A DNA stretch of 33,451 bases, taken from the NCBI GenBank assembly GCA_018883185.1, contig VEQP01000030.1, positions 1 through 33,451 of the forward strand, in the 5' to 3' direction. The notes beneath the pieces are model-generated. The model searched no databases. It had not been told where the DNA came from and was given only the letters and a program-made list of their open reading frames with translations. Each line of letters opens with the position of its first letter. Position 1 is the first letter of the stretch. A program made the translations under genes and the position numbers. Shown here piece by piece: positions 25,977 to 33,451 of the stretch. This stretch comes from Nevskiaceae bacterium. Lineage in GTDB: Bacteria > Pseudomonadota > Gammaproteobacteria > Steroidobacterales > Steroidobacteraceae.

Positions 25977-27002
25977 ATGCCGACTTTCGTGCTCGCGCCG
26001 GGGTACGGGATTTCGAGATTGATCAAGGGCGGCTGGCACCTGGCGGGCGGGCACGGCAACATCGATCGAGGGCAAGCGCTGCGCGACATGGCGGCCTTCG
26101 TCGAGGCCGGGATCACTACCTTCGATTGCGCCGATATCTACACGGGTGTGGAAGAACTGATCGGCGAGTTTCGCGCGGCTTATCCGACGCTGGCGCGTCA
26201 GGTACAGATTCACACCAAGTTCGTACCTGATCTCGATCGACTCGCAACGCTTGGCGCTGCCGAGGTCGAAGCCATCATCGATCGATCCTTGCGGCGACTT
26301 GGCGTCGAGACGCTCGATCTCGTGCAGTTCCATTGGTGGGATTATGCGCTGCCGCGTCATGTCGAGATTGCGCTGGAGTTGGAGCGGCTACGTCGCAGCG
26401 GCAAGATTCGGCACATCGGGTTGACTAATTTTGATCTCGAGCATCTGCGACAGATCGTGGAGGGCGGTGTGCCTGTTGTCAGTCACCAGGTGCAGTATTC
26501 GCTGCTCGATGAGCGTCCGCGTGGCGCGATGGCGGATTATTGCCTTGCCCGCGGCATCGGCTTGCTCTGCTACGGTACGGTGGCCGGTGGTTTTCTGAGT
26601 CATGCCTGGCTCGGACGAGCGGCACCGGTTGAGCTCGCTAACCGCTCGCTGACCAAATACCGTTTGATCATCGACGAATTCGGCGGTTGGGACATGTTCC
26701 AGCAACTGCTCGAGCGCTTGCAGCGCGTGGCGCTACGGCATGGTGCTGATATCGCATCGGTGGCGACCCGCATGGTTCTCGATCGACCCGCGGTGGCCGC
26801 GGCCATCGTCGGTGCAACGAGCACCGCGCATCTGGCGCAGCATCGAAATATCGCTGCGCTGAATTTATCGGCGGAGGACGTGCGCGAGATCGCTGATCTC
26901 TGTGCGCGACGGCGCGGCCCCTCGGGCGAGGTGTATGCACTCGAGCGCGATCGCGAAGGCCCTCACGGGCGCATCATGAAATACACCTTGAACCGGGACT
27001 GA
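25977..27002 (+). CDS. Aldo/keto reductase
   Basis: Cytosolic NAD(P)H-dependent oxidoreductase with a TIM-barrel fold, reducing aldehydes or ketones. The catalytic tetrad is present: D50 and Y55 (TFDCADIYTG), K81 (IHTKFV) and H119 (VQFHWWDY). Later, conserved IGLTNFD and a cofactor-end IVGATS can be seen; 341 residues is within family range. ATG 25977 is chosen because GAGG lies six bases upstream; GTG 25965, which overlaps the previous stop as GTGA, is possible but lacks a ribosome site. The substrate cannot be named. Placed last in the HDOD/TIGR04076 group and converging on the symporter gene 64 bases later. Confidence 0.87.
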   Translation: MPTFVLAPGYGISRLIKGGWHLAGGHGNIDRGQALRDMAAFVEAGITTFDCADIYTGVEELIGEFRAAYPTLARQVQIHTKFVPDLDRLATLGAAEVEAIIDRSLRRLGVETLDLVQFHWWDYALPRHVEIALELERLRRSGKIRHIGLTNFDLEHLRQIVEGGVPVVSHQVQYSLLDERPRGAMADYCLARGIGLLCYGTVAGGFLSHAWLGRAAPVELANRSLTKYRLIIDEFGGWDMFQQLLERLQRVALRHGADIASVATRMVLDRPAVAAAIVGATSTAHLAQHRNIAALNLSAEDVREIADLCARRRGPSGEVYALERDREGPHGRIMKYTLNRD

Positions 27003-27066
27003 TCGCTGCCACCGGCGCGGCGACGCGTGCGTCGGCGGCGATGTGTGCCGCGACTGTTGCGGCGAC
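27003..27066. other. Convergent gap with short GC hairpins
   Basis: This 64-base gap separates the ends of the reductase and symporter genes. CGACG/CGTCG around the loop CGTG (27021-27034) and GCCGC/GCGGC (27047-27063) can form short hairpins, but no T-run follows either, so no intrinsic terminator is claimed. Nothing else is seen. Confidence 0.3.
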
Positions 27067-28518
27067 TCACACGGGCAGGCGCCGCGGTGTTGCCAGGGTG
27101 ATCACGGCGACAACGGCCGCATTAACCAGCATCGCGGCAAGGCCGCTGTCCCAGCCAGGCAGTGCCGCCGCGAGCGCTTCGCGGGCTGGCGTCCACCACA
27201 GTGCGGTGTAACCGGCCGCCATGCCTGCTGCGATCGCCATCGCCCGCGTTCGCGGCCAAAGAAAGCCAAAGAACACTCCCGGTGCCAGCATGCCGATCGC
27301 GCCGTAGGCGGCGAGGCCTACCGCTACCAGTGACTCGTTTGAGGTGAGGGTGAGCAATACCGCGCATCCAGCGAAGACGACCATCGCCATGCGTGCGACC
27401 CACACCGCCTGACGTTCATCGAGTTCTCGCAGAGGCGCGATTACGTTGCGGGTGAAGATCGAGCCGGCGGTAAGCAGGAGCAATGAGCCCGGAACGAGGG
27501 CGAGCAGACAGACTGTCCCTACCAGTAGGCCGACGATCCACGGCGAATAGCGGTCTGCCACGAACTGCAGCAGCACCGCGTTCAGGTTGCCACCCTCAGG
27601 CTGCGTCGCCGCCAGCAGTGCAGCAAAGCCAAGCAGGATGATGAAAAAGTAGCTCAGCGAGTACAGCGGTTGCCAGATCGCGTTGCGACGAATGGTGTTG
27701 GCATCTCGCGCGGCAAAGCACAACTGGAACATGTGAGGAAAGATCCAGGTGCCGAGCGCGACGTTGAGCGCTGCGGTGACGAACCAGGTGGTATCGAGCC
27801 CTGCCGAGGGGTCGAGGCCCGGGAAGTGGCCGATATCGGGGTGCAACTGCTGCACGCGATGAAATACGTCCAGCATGGAACTGGCGCCGACTTTGGTGGC
27901 GACCGTGGCTCCGAGGATGATCACGAGCAGCAGCATCAGCACATCTTTGATGCCCGCTGCGAACGCCGCGGAGCGCAGGCCGGCGAGGTAGACGAAGAGC
28001 AGCATCAGCAGCGCCGCCAGTGAGCTCGCCCACGCGGTAGGCAGTGCGGAACCCAAGGTCAGGCGAAAGACCAGCGAGAGCGCAGTGAGCTGGATTTGCA
28101 CGTACATGATCAGCGCGATGATGCCGGCGATGCCCACCAGTGCGCCTAGCCAGCGAGCGCGATAGCGATGCACAAAATAATCAGCTTGGGTGAGCAGACC
28201 GCCGCTGCGACCGGCTTGCCAGATGCGTGGCATGAGCCAGTAGCCGAGTGTGCAGGCCAATGACACCGAGGTGAACGCGATGTAGGCCGGCGCACCGAAA
28301 GCCCAGGCATATCCGGTGATGCCGAGCAGAGCGAAGGTGGTGTAGATCTCGCCGGCGTTGACGAACCAGAAGATCCAGGTGCCGAACCGCCGACCGCCGA
28401 CGGCCCACTCGTCAAGATTGCGCGCCGCGGCACCACGGTGCCGCGAGGCGTACCACAGCGATGCGATCACAGTGAAGGCGACGATGGCGCCAGCAAGAAG
28501 CAGAGGGGATACGCTCAC
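27067..28518 (-). CDS. Sodium:solute symporter family transporter
   Basis: Inner-membrane cation-coupled uptake protein, 483 residues with about 13 hydrophobic segments, ending in a short basic tail. Family signs: a first helix followed by EWAVGGRRFGTW, GEIYTTFALLGITGYAW, the YWLMPRIW segment, and AVWVARMAMVVFAGC near the later helices. It resembles the organic-acid/amino-acid branch of the SSS superfamily, but the substrate is not readable from sequence. The start is GTG, overlapping the DUF3311 stop as GTGA. Its place at the end of an operon with two enzymes of peptide and amino-acid metabolism suggests uptake of an amino acid, peptide or 2-oxo acid. Confidence 0.88.
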   Translation of the reverse strand: MSVSPLLLAGAIVAFTVIASLWYASRHRGAAARNLDEWAVGGRRFGTWIFWFVNAGEIYTTFALLGITGYAWAFGAPAYIAFTSVSLACTLGYWLMPRIWQAGRSGGLLTQADYFVHRYRARWLGALVGIAGIIALIMYVQIQLTALSLVFRLTLGSALPTAWASSLAALLMLLFVYLAGLRSAAFAAGIKDVLMLLLVIILGATVATKVGASSMLDVFHRVQQLHPDIGHFPGLDPSAGLDTTWFVTAALNVALGTWIFPHMFQLCFAARDANTIRRNAIWQPLYSLSYFFIILLGFAALLAATQPEGGNLNAVLLQFVADRYSPWIVGLLVGTVCLLALVPGSLLLLTAGSIFTRNVIAPLRELDERQAVWVARMAMVVFAGCAVLLTLTSNESLVAVGLAAYGAIGMLAPGVFFGFLWPRTRAMAIAAGMAAGYTALWWTPAREALAAALPGWDSGLAAMLVNAAVVAVITLATPRRLPV

Positions 28519-28715
28519 AGCTTTTCGTCACGCATGTAGACAAAACCGATCACGAGGCTCGTCAGAGCGACCCCCGCCATCTGCCACACCATCGGGAAGG
28601 GTAGCCCAAGCGGTTGCCAGCTGATGTCATTCACCCACGGTGCGAGCCCGAGGTGCCACACGAACGGCAGCGCGAGTAGGGCGTGGTGCGCGCGGGGATT
28701 CACGCGCTCATCCAC
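28515..28715 (-). CDS. DUF3311-like small membrane protein
   Basis: A 66-residue protein with two hydrophobic segments (ALLALPFVWHLGLAPWV and VWQMAGVALTSLVIGFVYM) and the short link NDISWQPLGLPFPM between them. This is the pattern of DUF3311 proteins, which commonly sit next to sodium:solute symporters and probably assist them. The start is GTG 28715, overlapping the DUF885 gene by 16 bases; GTG 28703, overlapping its stop as GTGA, is an equally plausible choice giving 62 residues. The stop overlaps the symporter start by four bases. Confidence 0.75.
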   Translation of the reverse strand: MDERVNPRAHHALLALPFVWHLGLAPWVNDISWQPLGLPFPMVWQMAGVALTSLVIGFVYMRDEKL

Positions 28716-30517
28716 CCGCGTAGCTTGCGCTCGAGCACCTCGAGAGGCAGGGCGCCGGTATCGAGCACCTGTGAGTGAAACTCGCGTAGATCAAAGGCGG
28801 CGCCGCGTTCGCGCTGCGCCGCCTCGCGCAGGGCGCGGATGCGCAGTTCGCCGGTCTTGTAGGCGCAGGCCTGTCCTGGTTTGGTGATGTACCGGTCAAT
28901 TTCGACTTCGACGTCGTAGCGTGCCATCGAGGTGTTGGCGAGCATGTAATCGATGGCTTGAGCGCGCGTCCAACGCAAAGCGTGAAGTCCGGTATCCACG
29001 ACGAGGCGCACGGCACGCAGCATGGCCATATCGAGGTGACCAAAATATTGGTAAGGGTCGTTGAACATGCCGAGTTCCGGCCCGAGTGATTCGGCGTAGA
29101 GGCCCCAGCCCTCCGAGTAGGCGGTGTGGCTGCCGAAGCGCAGGTTATCTGGCAGGCGCGCATCTTCGAGCACCAGGGTGATCTGGTAGTGGTGTCCAGG
29201 GATGCCCTCGTGGATAGTGAGTGTTTCCAGAGTCGGGATCGGGCGCGTTTTTAGCATGGCCATGTTGAACCACAGCACACCCTCGGTTTTGCCGTCCGGT
29301 GGGCCGGGACGGTAGTAACCCGTGCCGCGTTGCCCGCCGATGGCGGGTAGGGCTCTGACGGCAAAGGGTGCTTTGGGACGACGGGCGAACAGCGCGGGCA
29401 TGCCGCGCCAGATCTGTGTTTCGATCTCGCGAAAGCGGGCGAGCAGATCTTCGGGCCGTGTGTAATAGAACTGCGGGTCTTTGCGGATAAACTCAAAGAA
29501 TTCGGCCAGGCTGCCTTTGAAGCCCACACGGCTGACCACCTGGCGCATGCCATCGAGGTAGCGCGCGACTTCCTGTTGGCCCGTCCTGTGCAATTCCTCG
29601 GCGGTGACGGCGACAGTGGTGTGATATTTGAGTTCGTCTGCGTACAGGCGTTCGCCGTTCTTGAGGGCCCACCGCCCCGGCGCCTCGAGCGCCTGCGGCA
29701 GGTAACGGGCCTTCAAAAACTCCGCAAGGCGGGCATACGCCGGTAGCACCTGCTCATTGACCATCGTCTGATAGCGGCGTTCGAGCGTGCTGCGCGCGGC
29801 GGCATCGAGATTTGCGGGAAAGCGTCGCGTGCAAGCGAGCAGCGGTGAGTCGGCTGCGGGCAGGGCGAGAACGGCCTGCAGTTGGGCCAGAACCTTGGCT
29901 GTGGTGACGGCAGGTTGCCGGTAGCCGGCGTCGAGCGCTGCGCCTGCGCGTTGGCGAACTGAATCGAGGTGTCGAGCGAAGCCTTGCAGGCGCTCGAGAC
30001 CACGCTCGTAGTCCTCGGCAGTGTTGAACGGTGCGCCCGCGCCGGAGACGTAGTCGGGCAGTTCGACATGCAGGCCGCTCATGGAGTCGAGCGGTGCCGC
30101 AAGTGCCAACTGCACGAGTCCGCTGTCATGGCGACGAACGATTTCGCTCGCACTGAACTGCAACACATCTCGCGCAATTTGTTCGGTTTTACCGAGCCGG
30201 TTGCGATCGATGCCCTCTAGCGCGCGCAGATCAGTCCGCGCTTGCGCGAGTTGTCGTGCCAGAGTGCTGTCGGCGAGCGGGTCGACGAATGCGGGTGAAC
30301 CCGCCGGGACCGTCGCGCGCGGAAGCGGGTCCAGCAATGCGTAGGCCGCTTCGCTGTCCGCGATCAAACGACGAAGGCGAAGCGCAAGCTCGTCAGGCGT
30401 GGCTTCGGCGGTGGCAGGTCCAGCCAAAGCAGACTGCCCCGCAGCGGGCCATAGCGGCTGACTGGCGAGGGCCAATAAGCCTTGCAGGGTGGTTCGACGT
30501 AAAGAATTGAGGCTCAT
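28700..30517 (-). CDS. DUF885 family peptidase-like protein
   Basis: A 605-residue exported protein of the DUF885 family, whose members are thought to be metallopeptidases. The N-terminus LRRTTLQGLLALA has a Tat-like twin arginine and hydrophobic stretch. The C-terminal half holds the family's likely zinc site, HEGIPGHH (436-443), and a following AYSEGWGLYAE (E469, E476) that resembles the third ligand region of gluzincins; FNDPYQYFG and TKPGQACAYKTG are also conserved. Proposed role: cutting peptides in the periplasm. It shares ATGA with the aminotransferase upstream and overlaps DUF3311 downstream, so it lies in the middle of a tightly coupled operon. Substrate unknown; activity not proven by sequence. 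Confidence 0.87.
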   Translation of the reverse strand: MSLNSLRRTTLQGLLALASQPLWPAAGQSALAGPATAEATPDELALRLRRLIADSEAAYALLDPLPRATVPAGSPAFVDPLADSTLARQLAQARTDLRALEGIDRNRLGKTEQIARDVLQFSASEIVRRHDSGLVQLALAAPLDSMSGLHVELPDYVSGAGAPFNTAEDYERGLERLQGFARHLDSVRQRAGAALDAGYRQPAVTTAKVLAQLQAVLALPAADSPLLACTRRFPANLDAAARSTLERRYQTMVNEQVLPAYARLAEFLKARYLPQALEAPGRWALKNGERLYADELKYHTTVAVTAEELHRTGQQEVARYLDGMRQVVSRVGFKGSLAEFFEFIRKDPQFYYTRPEDLLARFREIETQIWRGMPALFARRPKAPFAVRALPAIGGQRGTGYYRPGPPDGKTEGVLWFNMAMLKTRPIPTLETLTIHEGIPGHHYQITLVLEDARLPDNLRFGSHTAYSEGWGLYAESLGPELGMFNDPYQYFGHLDMAMLRAVRLVVDTGLHALRWTRAQAIDYMLANTSMARYDVEVEIDRYITKPGQACAYKTGELRIRALREAAQRERGAAFDLREFHSQVLDTGALPLEVLERKLRGWMSA

Positions 30518-31434
30518 GCTGACTCCACGGGGCTGTCGACGACTGGCGTGCCTTCCTGCTCGGTCAATGCCCGGAAGAGCATGCTCAAACGGCGGGTGAC
30601 CGGGCCCACTTCACCATGGCCGATACGACGACCATCGATGCGCGTGACGGCGGCGAGTTCGCCCATCGTACCGGTGCAGAACACTTCATCGGCTCGGTAG
30701 AACTCGGCGAGCGACAGATCGGTGACCTCATGCGCAATGTCATGCCGGTGACAAAGTTCGAGCACCGTCGCCCGTGTGATGCCCTCAGGGCAGGCCACCG
30801 TACGTGGCGTGCGCAGCACCCCGCCTGCGATGGCGAACAGATGCGTCGCGTTGGTTTCGGCGACGAAGCCGTGCATGTCGAGCATCACCGCGTCGTCCGC
30901 TCCTGCGGCGTTGGCTTCGATCTTGGCGAGAATGGATTGCAATAGGTTGTTGTGATGGATTTTCGGGTCTAGGCAGTCGGGCGGAAAACGCCTGACGCTG
31001 CTTGTTACTAGCGTGAGTCCGCCCGTGGAGTAGACCGGCGCCTTGTGCTCGGCAAGCACGATCAGCGTGGGTCCGGATTGGTTCAGGCGCGGGTCCATAC
31101 CGGAGGTGAGCTTCACGCCGCGGGTTAGCGTGAGCCGGATGTGTACGCCATCAAACATTCGGTTCGCTTCGAGCGTGCGACGAATCTCGCGGGTGATGTC
31201 ATCGTGGCTCGGAATGCTCGCGAAGGCGAGCGCGAGTGCTGAGTTGCGCAGGCGATCGAGGTGTTCGGTGAGCCGAAATATCCGTCCGCGATAGAGGCGC
31301 AAGCCTTCCCACACCGCATCGCCACCCTGTACGGCGGAGTCGAAGGGTGAGACCGCAGCCTCGTTGCGATGCGTGAGGCGGCCGTTGATATTGACGATGA
31401 GATCGCGGTTGCGTTCGTTGAAGGTTTGCAGCAC
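30514..31434 (-). CDS. Class IV aminotransferase, BCAT-like
   Basis: PLP-dependent aminotransferase of fold type IV, 306 residues; relatives are branched-chain (IlvE) or D-amino-acid transaminases. Visible: AVQGGDAVWEGLRLYRGRI (33-51), FRLTEHLDRL, the PLP lysine K158 in LDPKIHHNNLL, E193 in VAETNATHLF, and CTGTMGELAAVTRIDGR near the end, which resembles IlvE. The substrate cannot be fixed from this alone. Starts at GTG 31434 with AGGAG five bases upstream, 35 bases after the sulfotransferase-like gene. Its stop overlaps the DUF885 start as ATGA. Cytosolic; probably acts on an amino acid delivered by the operon's peptidase and transporter. Confidence 0.87.
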   Translation of the reverse strand: MLQTFNERNRDLIVNINGRLTHRNEAAVSPFDSAVQGGDAVWEGLRLYRGRIFRLTEHLDRLRNSALALAFASIPSHDDITREIRRTLEANRMFDGVHIRLTLTRGVKLTSGMDPRLNQSGPTLIVLAEHKAPVYSTGGLTLVTSSVRRFPPDCLDPKIHHNNLLQSILAKIEANAAGADDAVMLDMHGFVAETNATHLFAIAGGVLRTPRTVACPEGITRATVLELCHRHDIAHEVTDLSLAEFYRADEVFCTGTMGELAAVTRIDGRRIGHGEVGPVTRRLSMLFRALTEQEGTPVVDSPVESA

Positions 31435-31469
31435 GTCGGCTCCTGAAGGGGGCGGCTCGGCAGTTGGTG

Positions 31470-32234
31470 TCAGCTCGGCACGGCGCGCAGCGCATGGGCG
31501 CGCAAGTAATCGTACATCGGTCGAAGCCTGCGCTCGACGGCTGCGAGCGGAGCCGGCAGTTCATCGGCTCTCGCTTCACCGCGTTGGGCTTCACTGCGCA
31601 AAAATCCGCTCGAGCGCTCGACCTGCTCGTACCAGTGTTTTGCCCAGATGCCATCTGTGGCGCGCGGGCCCGGTGGCCAGCACAGCATTGAGGCTTGGAA
31701 CTCGATGCCGAGTCGAGCACAGAGCGCGCTCAGCACGCCTTGCGGGTTCTCCAACAGGTCCGCCGCATCGATGACCGGGGGAGTCTGTCCCTCGCTCTTG
31801 CGGACTCGGTCAAAGATTTCAACTTGCTGCGGTAGCCCGGTATCTTCGGCGCGAATGAGCGCGAGCTTCTGCTCAAGTGAGCGGAGCATGTCTGCGGGGT
31901 CGCGCAACAGGAAGGCGTGCTGCAGACCCCGCAGCCACTCGCGGCCCATGTTGGGCAGCAGGTGGTGAGACATGTGTTTTTGGTAGAACACACTTACGCC
32001 GGCGGGTAGCGGTGCGTGCAAGCTCTGCGCGACGCGCTGCCAGTCGTTGTCCTGGTGGGTCAGCACTTCCTCCCGCCCCGGGTGATCGAGGCCCGTTTGC
32101 CTCAGGTAATGGGCGTAGAAGGGTTCGTCGATCACGACACTGTCGTTGCGGTTGCCAAACGAGCGCATCAGGGCGGTGGAAACGTTGCGTGGTCCGGACC
32201 ACATGGCGATGCGGATGTCAGGCGAAGCGGTCAT
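31470..32234 (-). CDS. Sulfotransferase-like P-loop protein
   Basis: A 254-residue cytosolic protein with a PAPS-binding-type P-loop near the N-terminus (MWSGPRNVSTALMRSF, residues 11-26), followed by DEPFYAHY and HAFLLRDPADMLRS, which correspond to the sulfotransferase 3'-phosphate-binding strand. The C-terminal part is variable (PRATDGIWAKHWYEQV). It may transfer sulfate or bind a nucleotide without doing so; no acceptor can be named. Start ATG 32234 with GAGG six bases upstream. First gene of the minus-strand operon, directly before the aminotransferase. From memory, plants have proteins in which a P-loop part of this kind is joined to a class IV aminotransferase, making the pairing meaningful. 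Confidence 0.8.
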   Translation of the reverse strand: MTASPDIRIAMWSGPRNVSTALMRSFGNRNDSVVIDEPFYAHYLRQTGLDHPGREEVLTHQDNDWQRVAQSLHAPLPAGVSVFYQKHMSHHLLPNMGREWLRGLQHAFLLRDPADMLRSLEQKLALIRAEDTGLPQQVEIFDRVRKSEGQTPPVIDAADLLENPQGVLSALCARLGIEFQASMLCWPPGPRATDGIWAKHWYEQVERSSGFLRSEAQRGEARADELPAPLAAVERRLRPMYDYLRAHALRAVPS

Positions 32235-32316
32235 GGCAGCCTCATGGTACGCGCAGCCAGGACCTTCGGCATAATCGGCTGACTAGGCTTGTCCGCAATG
32301 CAAAAAGGGGAAGTTC
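32235..32316. other. Divergent promoter region
   Basis: These 82 bases separate the divergent sulfotransferase-like and S9 peptidase genes, so both promoters should lie here. CATAAT (32270-32275) could be a plus-strand -10 box, but no good -35 partner is seen. On the minus strand only weak matches are present. Confidence 0.35.
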
Positions 32317-33451
32317 ATGTTTCATCGATGGGTATTGCTCGGCCTCGCGTTGCTCGGGTTCGGTGCGCCGGCCGTGCTGGCCAACGAGGCACCGGCGCTG
32401 CGAGCGATCACGCACGAGGACCTTTGGTTGATGCGGCGAGTGGGTGCGCCCGTGCCAAGTCCCGATGGGCGGTGGGCAGTGTTCTCCGTGCTCGAGCCCG
32501 CCTACGATGAAAAGGCACAGGTGTCGGATCTCTTCCTCGTACCCACCGATGGCAGTGCGCCGCCGCGACGGCTGACCTCGACGGGGGGTGGCGAGAGTGG
32601 CGTCGAGTGGAGTCCGGATAGTGAGCGGCTGGTCTTCTCCGCACGGCGCGAGGGGGACGAGACGGCGCAGTTGTATCTGCTCGATTTGCGCGGCGGGGAG
32701 GCGCGGCGACTCACGAGTCTGGTCAACGGCGCCCGCGCCCCGGAGTTTTCACCCGATGGTCGTCGGCTCGTATTCTCGAGCAGCGATTACCCGGGAGCGC
32801 GCAACGAGGAGGACAACCGTCGCTTGGCGGCCGAGCGCAAGGCACGCCCATGGAACGCGCGGATCTATGAAGGTTTCCCCATCCGCAACTGGGATCGCTG
32901 GATCGACGAACGCAAGGCGCGGTTGTTGGTGCTTGATCTCGACACCTACGGGAGCCCGGTCGGCGAGCCGCGCGAATTGTTGCGCGATACACGCCTTGTG
33001 GCGCAGCCCGGTTTTGCGGGTCGCGTTGGTGATTCGGGCGAGACCCTTGAAGCCGTGTGGACGCCGGATGGAACCGGCCTCGTTTTCGTCGCAAGCACCG
33101 ATCGCAACACCGCGGCCTATCGGTTCACTTCCACGCAGTTGTGGTGGGTGAGTGCCGCGGGCGGAGAGCCGCGTGCACTGACCCGGGCGCCGGATTCCTG
33201 GGCGCAACCCACATTCACCGCAGATGGTCGCCAACTGCTGGCCACGCTCGAGCGCAGCACCGGCAAGGTCTACGTCAAGACCGAACTCGTCGCCCTTGAC
33301 TGGCGCTCGCCGGCGACACTGGCGGCGGGCGCCGAGGCGACACTTCGCGCACTGCCGCTCACGCGACAGTTGGATCGCTCGGTGACCTCGTTCGCGCCCT
33401 CAGCGGATTCACGGCGGGTGTATTTCCTCGCTGAGGAGGCAGGGCACGAGA
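32317..33451 (+). CDS. S9 family peptidase, N-terminal part (cut by window end)
   Basis: The open frame runs off the window; 378 codons are visible. It starts at ATG 32317 with GGGG six bases upstream. The first 22 residues (MFHRWVLLGLALLGFGAPAV...) form a Sec signal peptide. After it come TolB/WD40-like beta-propeller repeats, marked by SPDGRWAVFS, WSPDSERLVFSARR, FSPDGRRLVFSS, WTPDGTGLVFV and FTADGRQLLA, and DLWLMRRVGAPVPSPDG near the start. This is the N-terminal propeller of a prolyl-oligopeptidase (S9) enzyme, probably acylaminoacyl- or dipeptidyl-peptidase type. The Ser-Asp-His hydrolase domain should lie beyond the window. It diverges from the operon containing DUF885 and the symporter, fitting a joint role in peptide use. 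Confidence 0.87.
   Translation, partial: MFHRWVLLGLALLGFGAPAVLANEAPALRAITHEDLWLMRRVGAPVPSPDGRWAVFSVLEPAYDEKAQVSDLFLVPTDGSAPPRRLTSTGGGESGVEWSPDSERLVFSARREGDETAQLYLLDLRGGEARRLTSLVNGARAPEFSPDGRRLVFSSSDYPGARNEEDNRRLAAERKARPWNARIYEGFPIRNWDRWIDERKARLLVLDLDTYGSPVGEPRELLRDTRLVAQPGFAGRVGDSGETLEAVWTPDGTGLVFVASTDRNTAAYRFTSTQLWWVSAAGGEPRALTRAPDSWAQPTFTADGRQLLATLERSTGKVYVKTELVALDWRSPATLAAGAEATLRALPLTRQLDRSVTSFAPSADSRRVYFLAEEAGHE

Overview
The window reads as a chromosomal segment of a moderately GC-rich gammaproteobacterium. Its order folP-glmM-tpiA-secG-tRNA-Leu-nuoA..N matches what I know from Xanthomonas-like and related lineages (Xanthomonadales/Nevskiales/Steroidobacter-type). NuoC and NuoD are separate genes, not fused as in enterics, and NuoC carries a long central linker that I also recall from Xanthomonas. 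A species cannot be named from the sequence alone.

Layout: (1) 1-3299, housekeeping genes for folate (folP), cell-wall amino sugar (glmM), glycolysis (tpiA) and protein export (secG), tightly packed. (2) 3325-3409, tRNA-Leu(GAG), then a short leader with an extended -10 box and a perfect hairpin. (3) 3498-17927, a complete 14-gene respiratory complex I operon (nuoA-N), nearly every junction overlapping or within a few bases. (4) 17899-20631, a convergent gene for a secreted 910-residue protein joining an M20 metallopeptidase to an amidohydrolase; its 3' end overlaps nuoN. (5) 20733-20852, a strong promoter and an initiator tRNA-fMet with an unusual U1/U72 end. (6) 20928-22612, a two-gene minus-strand unit: a Tat-type exported alpha/beta hydrolase and a small probable outer-membrane barrel. 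(7) 22902-24608, a DeaD/CsdA-like RNA helicase. (8) 24697-27002, a compact plus-strand group: HDOD protein, a TIGR04076-like small protein and an aldo/keto reductase. (9) 27067-32234, a five-gene minus-strand operon: sulfotransferase-like protein, class IV aminotransferase, DUF885 peptidase-like protein, DUF3311 small membrane protein and a sodium:solute symporter, with 4-base or larger overlaps at three of its four junctions. (10) 32317 to the window end, a divergent S9 peptidase cut off by the edge.

How it fits together: the left half is conserved core metabolism. The right half is accessory and leans strongly to peptide and amino-acid use: secreted peptidases (M20 fusion, DUF885, S9), a membrane symporter with its small partner, and a cytosolic transaminase. 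The most interesting pieces are the M20-amidohydrolase fusion and the sulfotransferase-like/aminotransferase pair within the five-gene operon. I saw no CRISPR array, insertion sequence, prophage gene or rRNA. No gene-free stretch exceeds about 300 bases.
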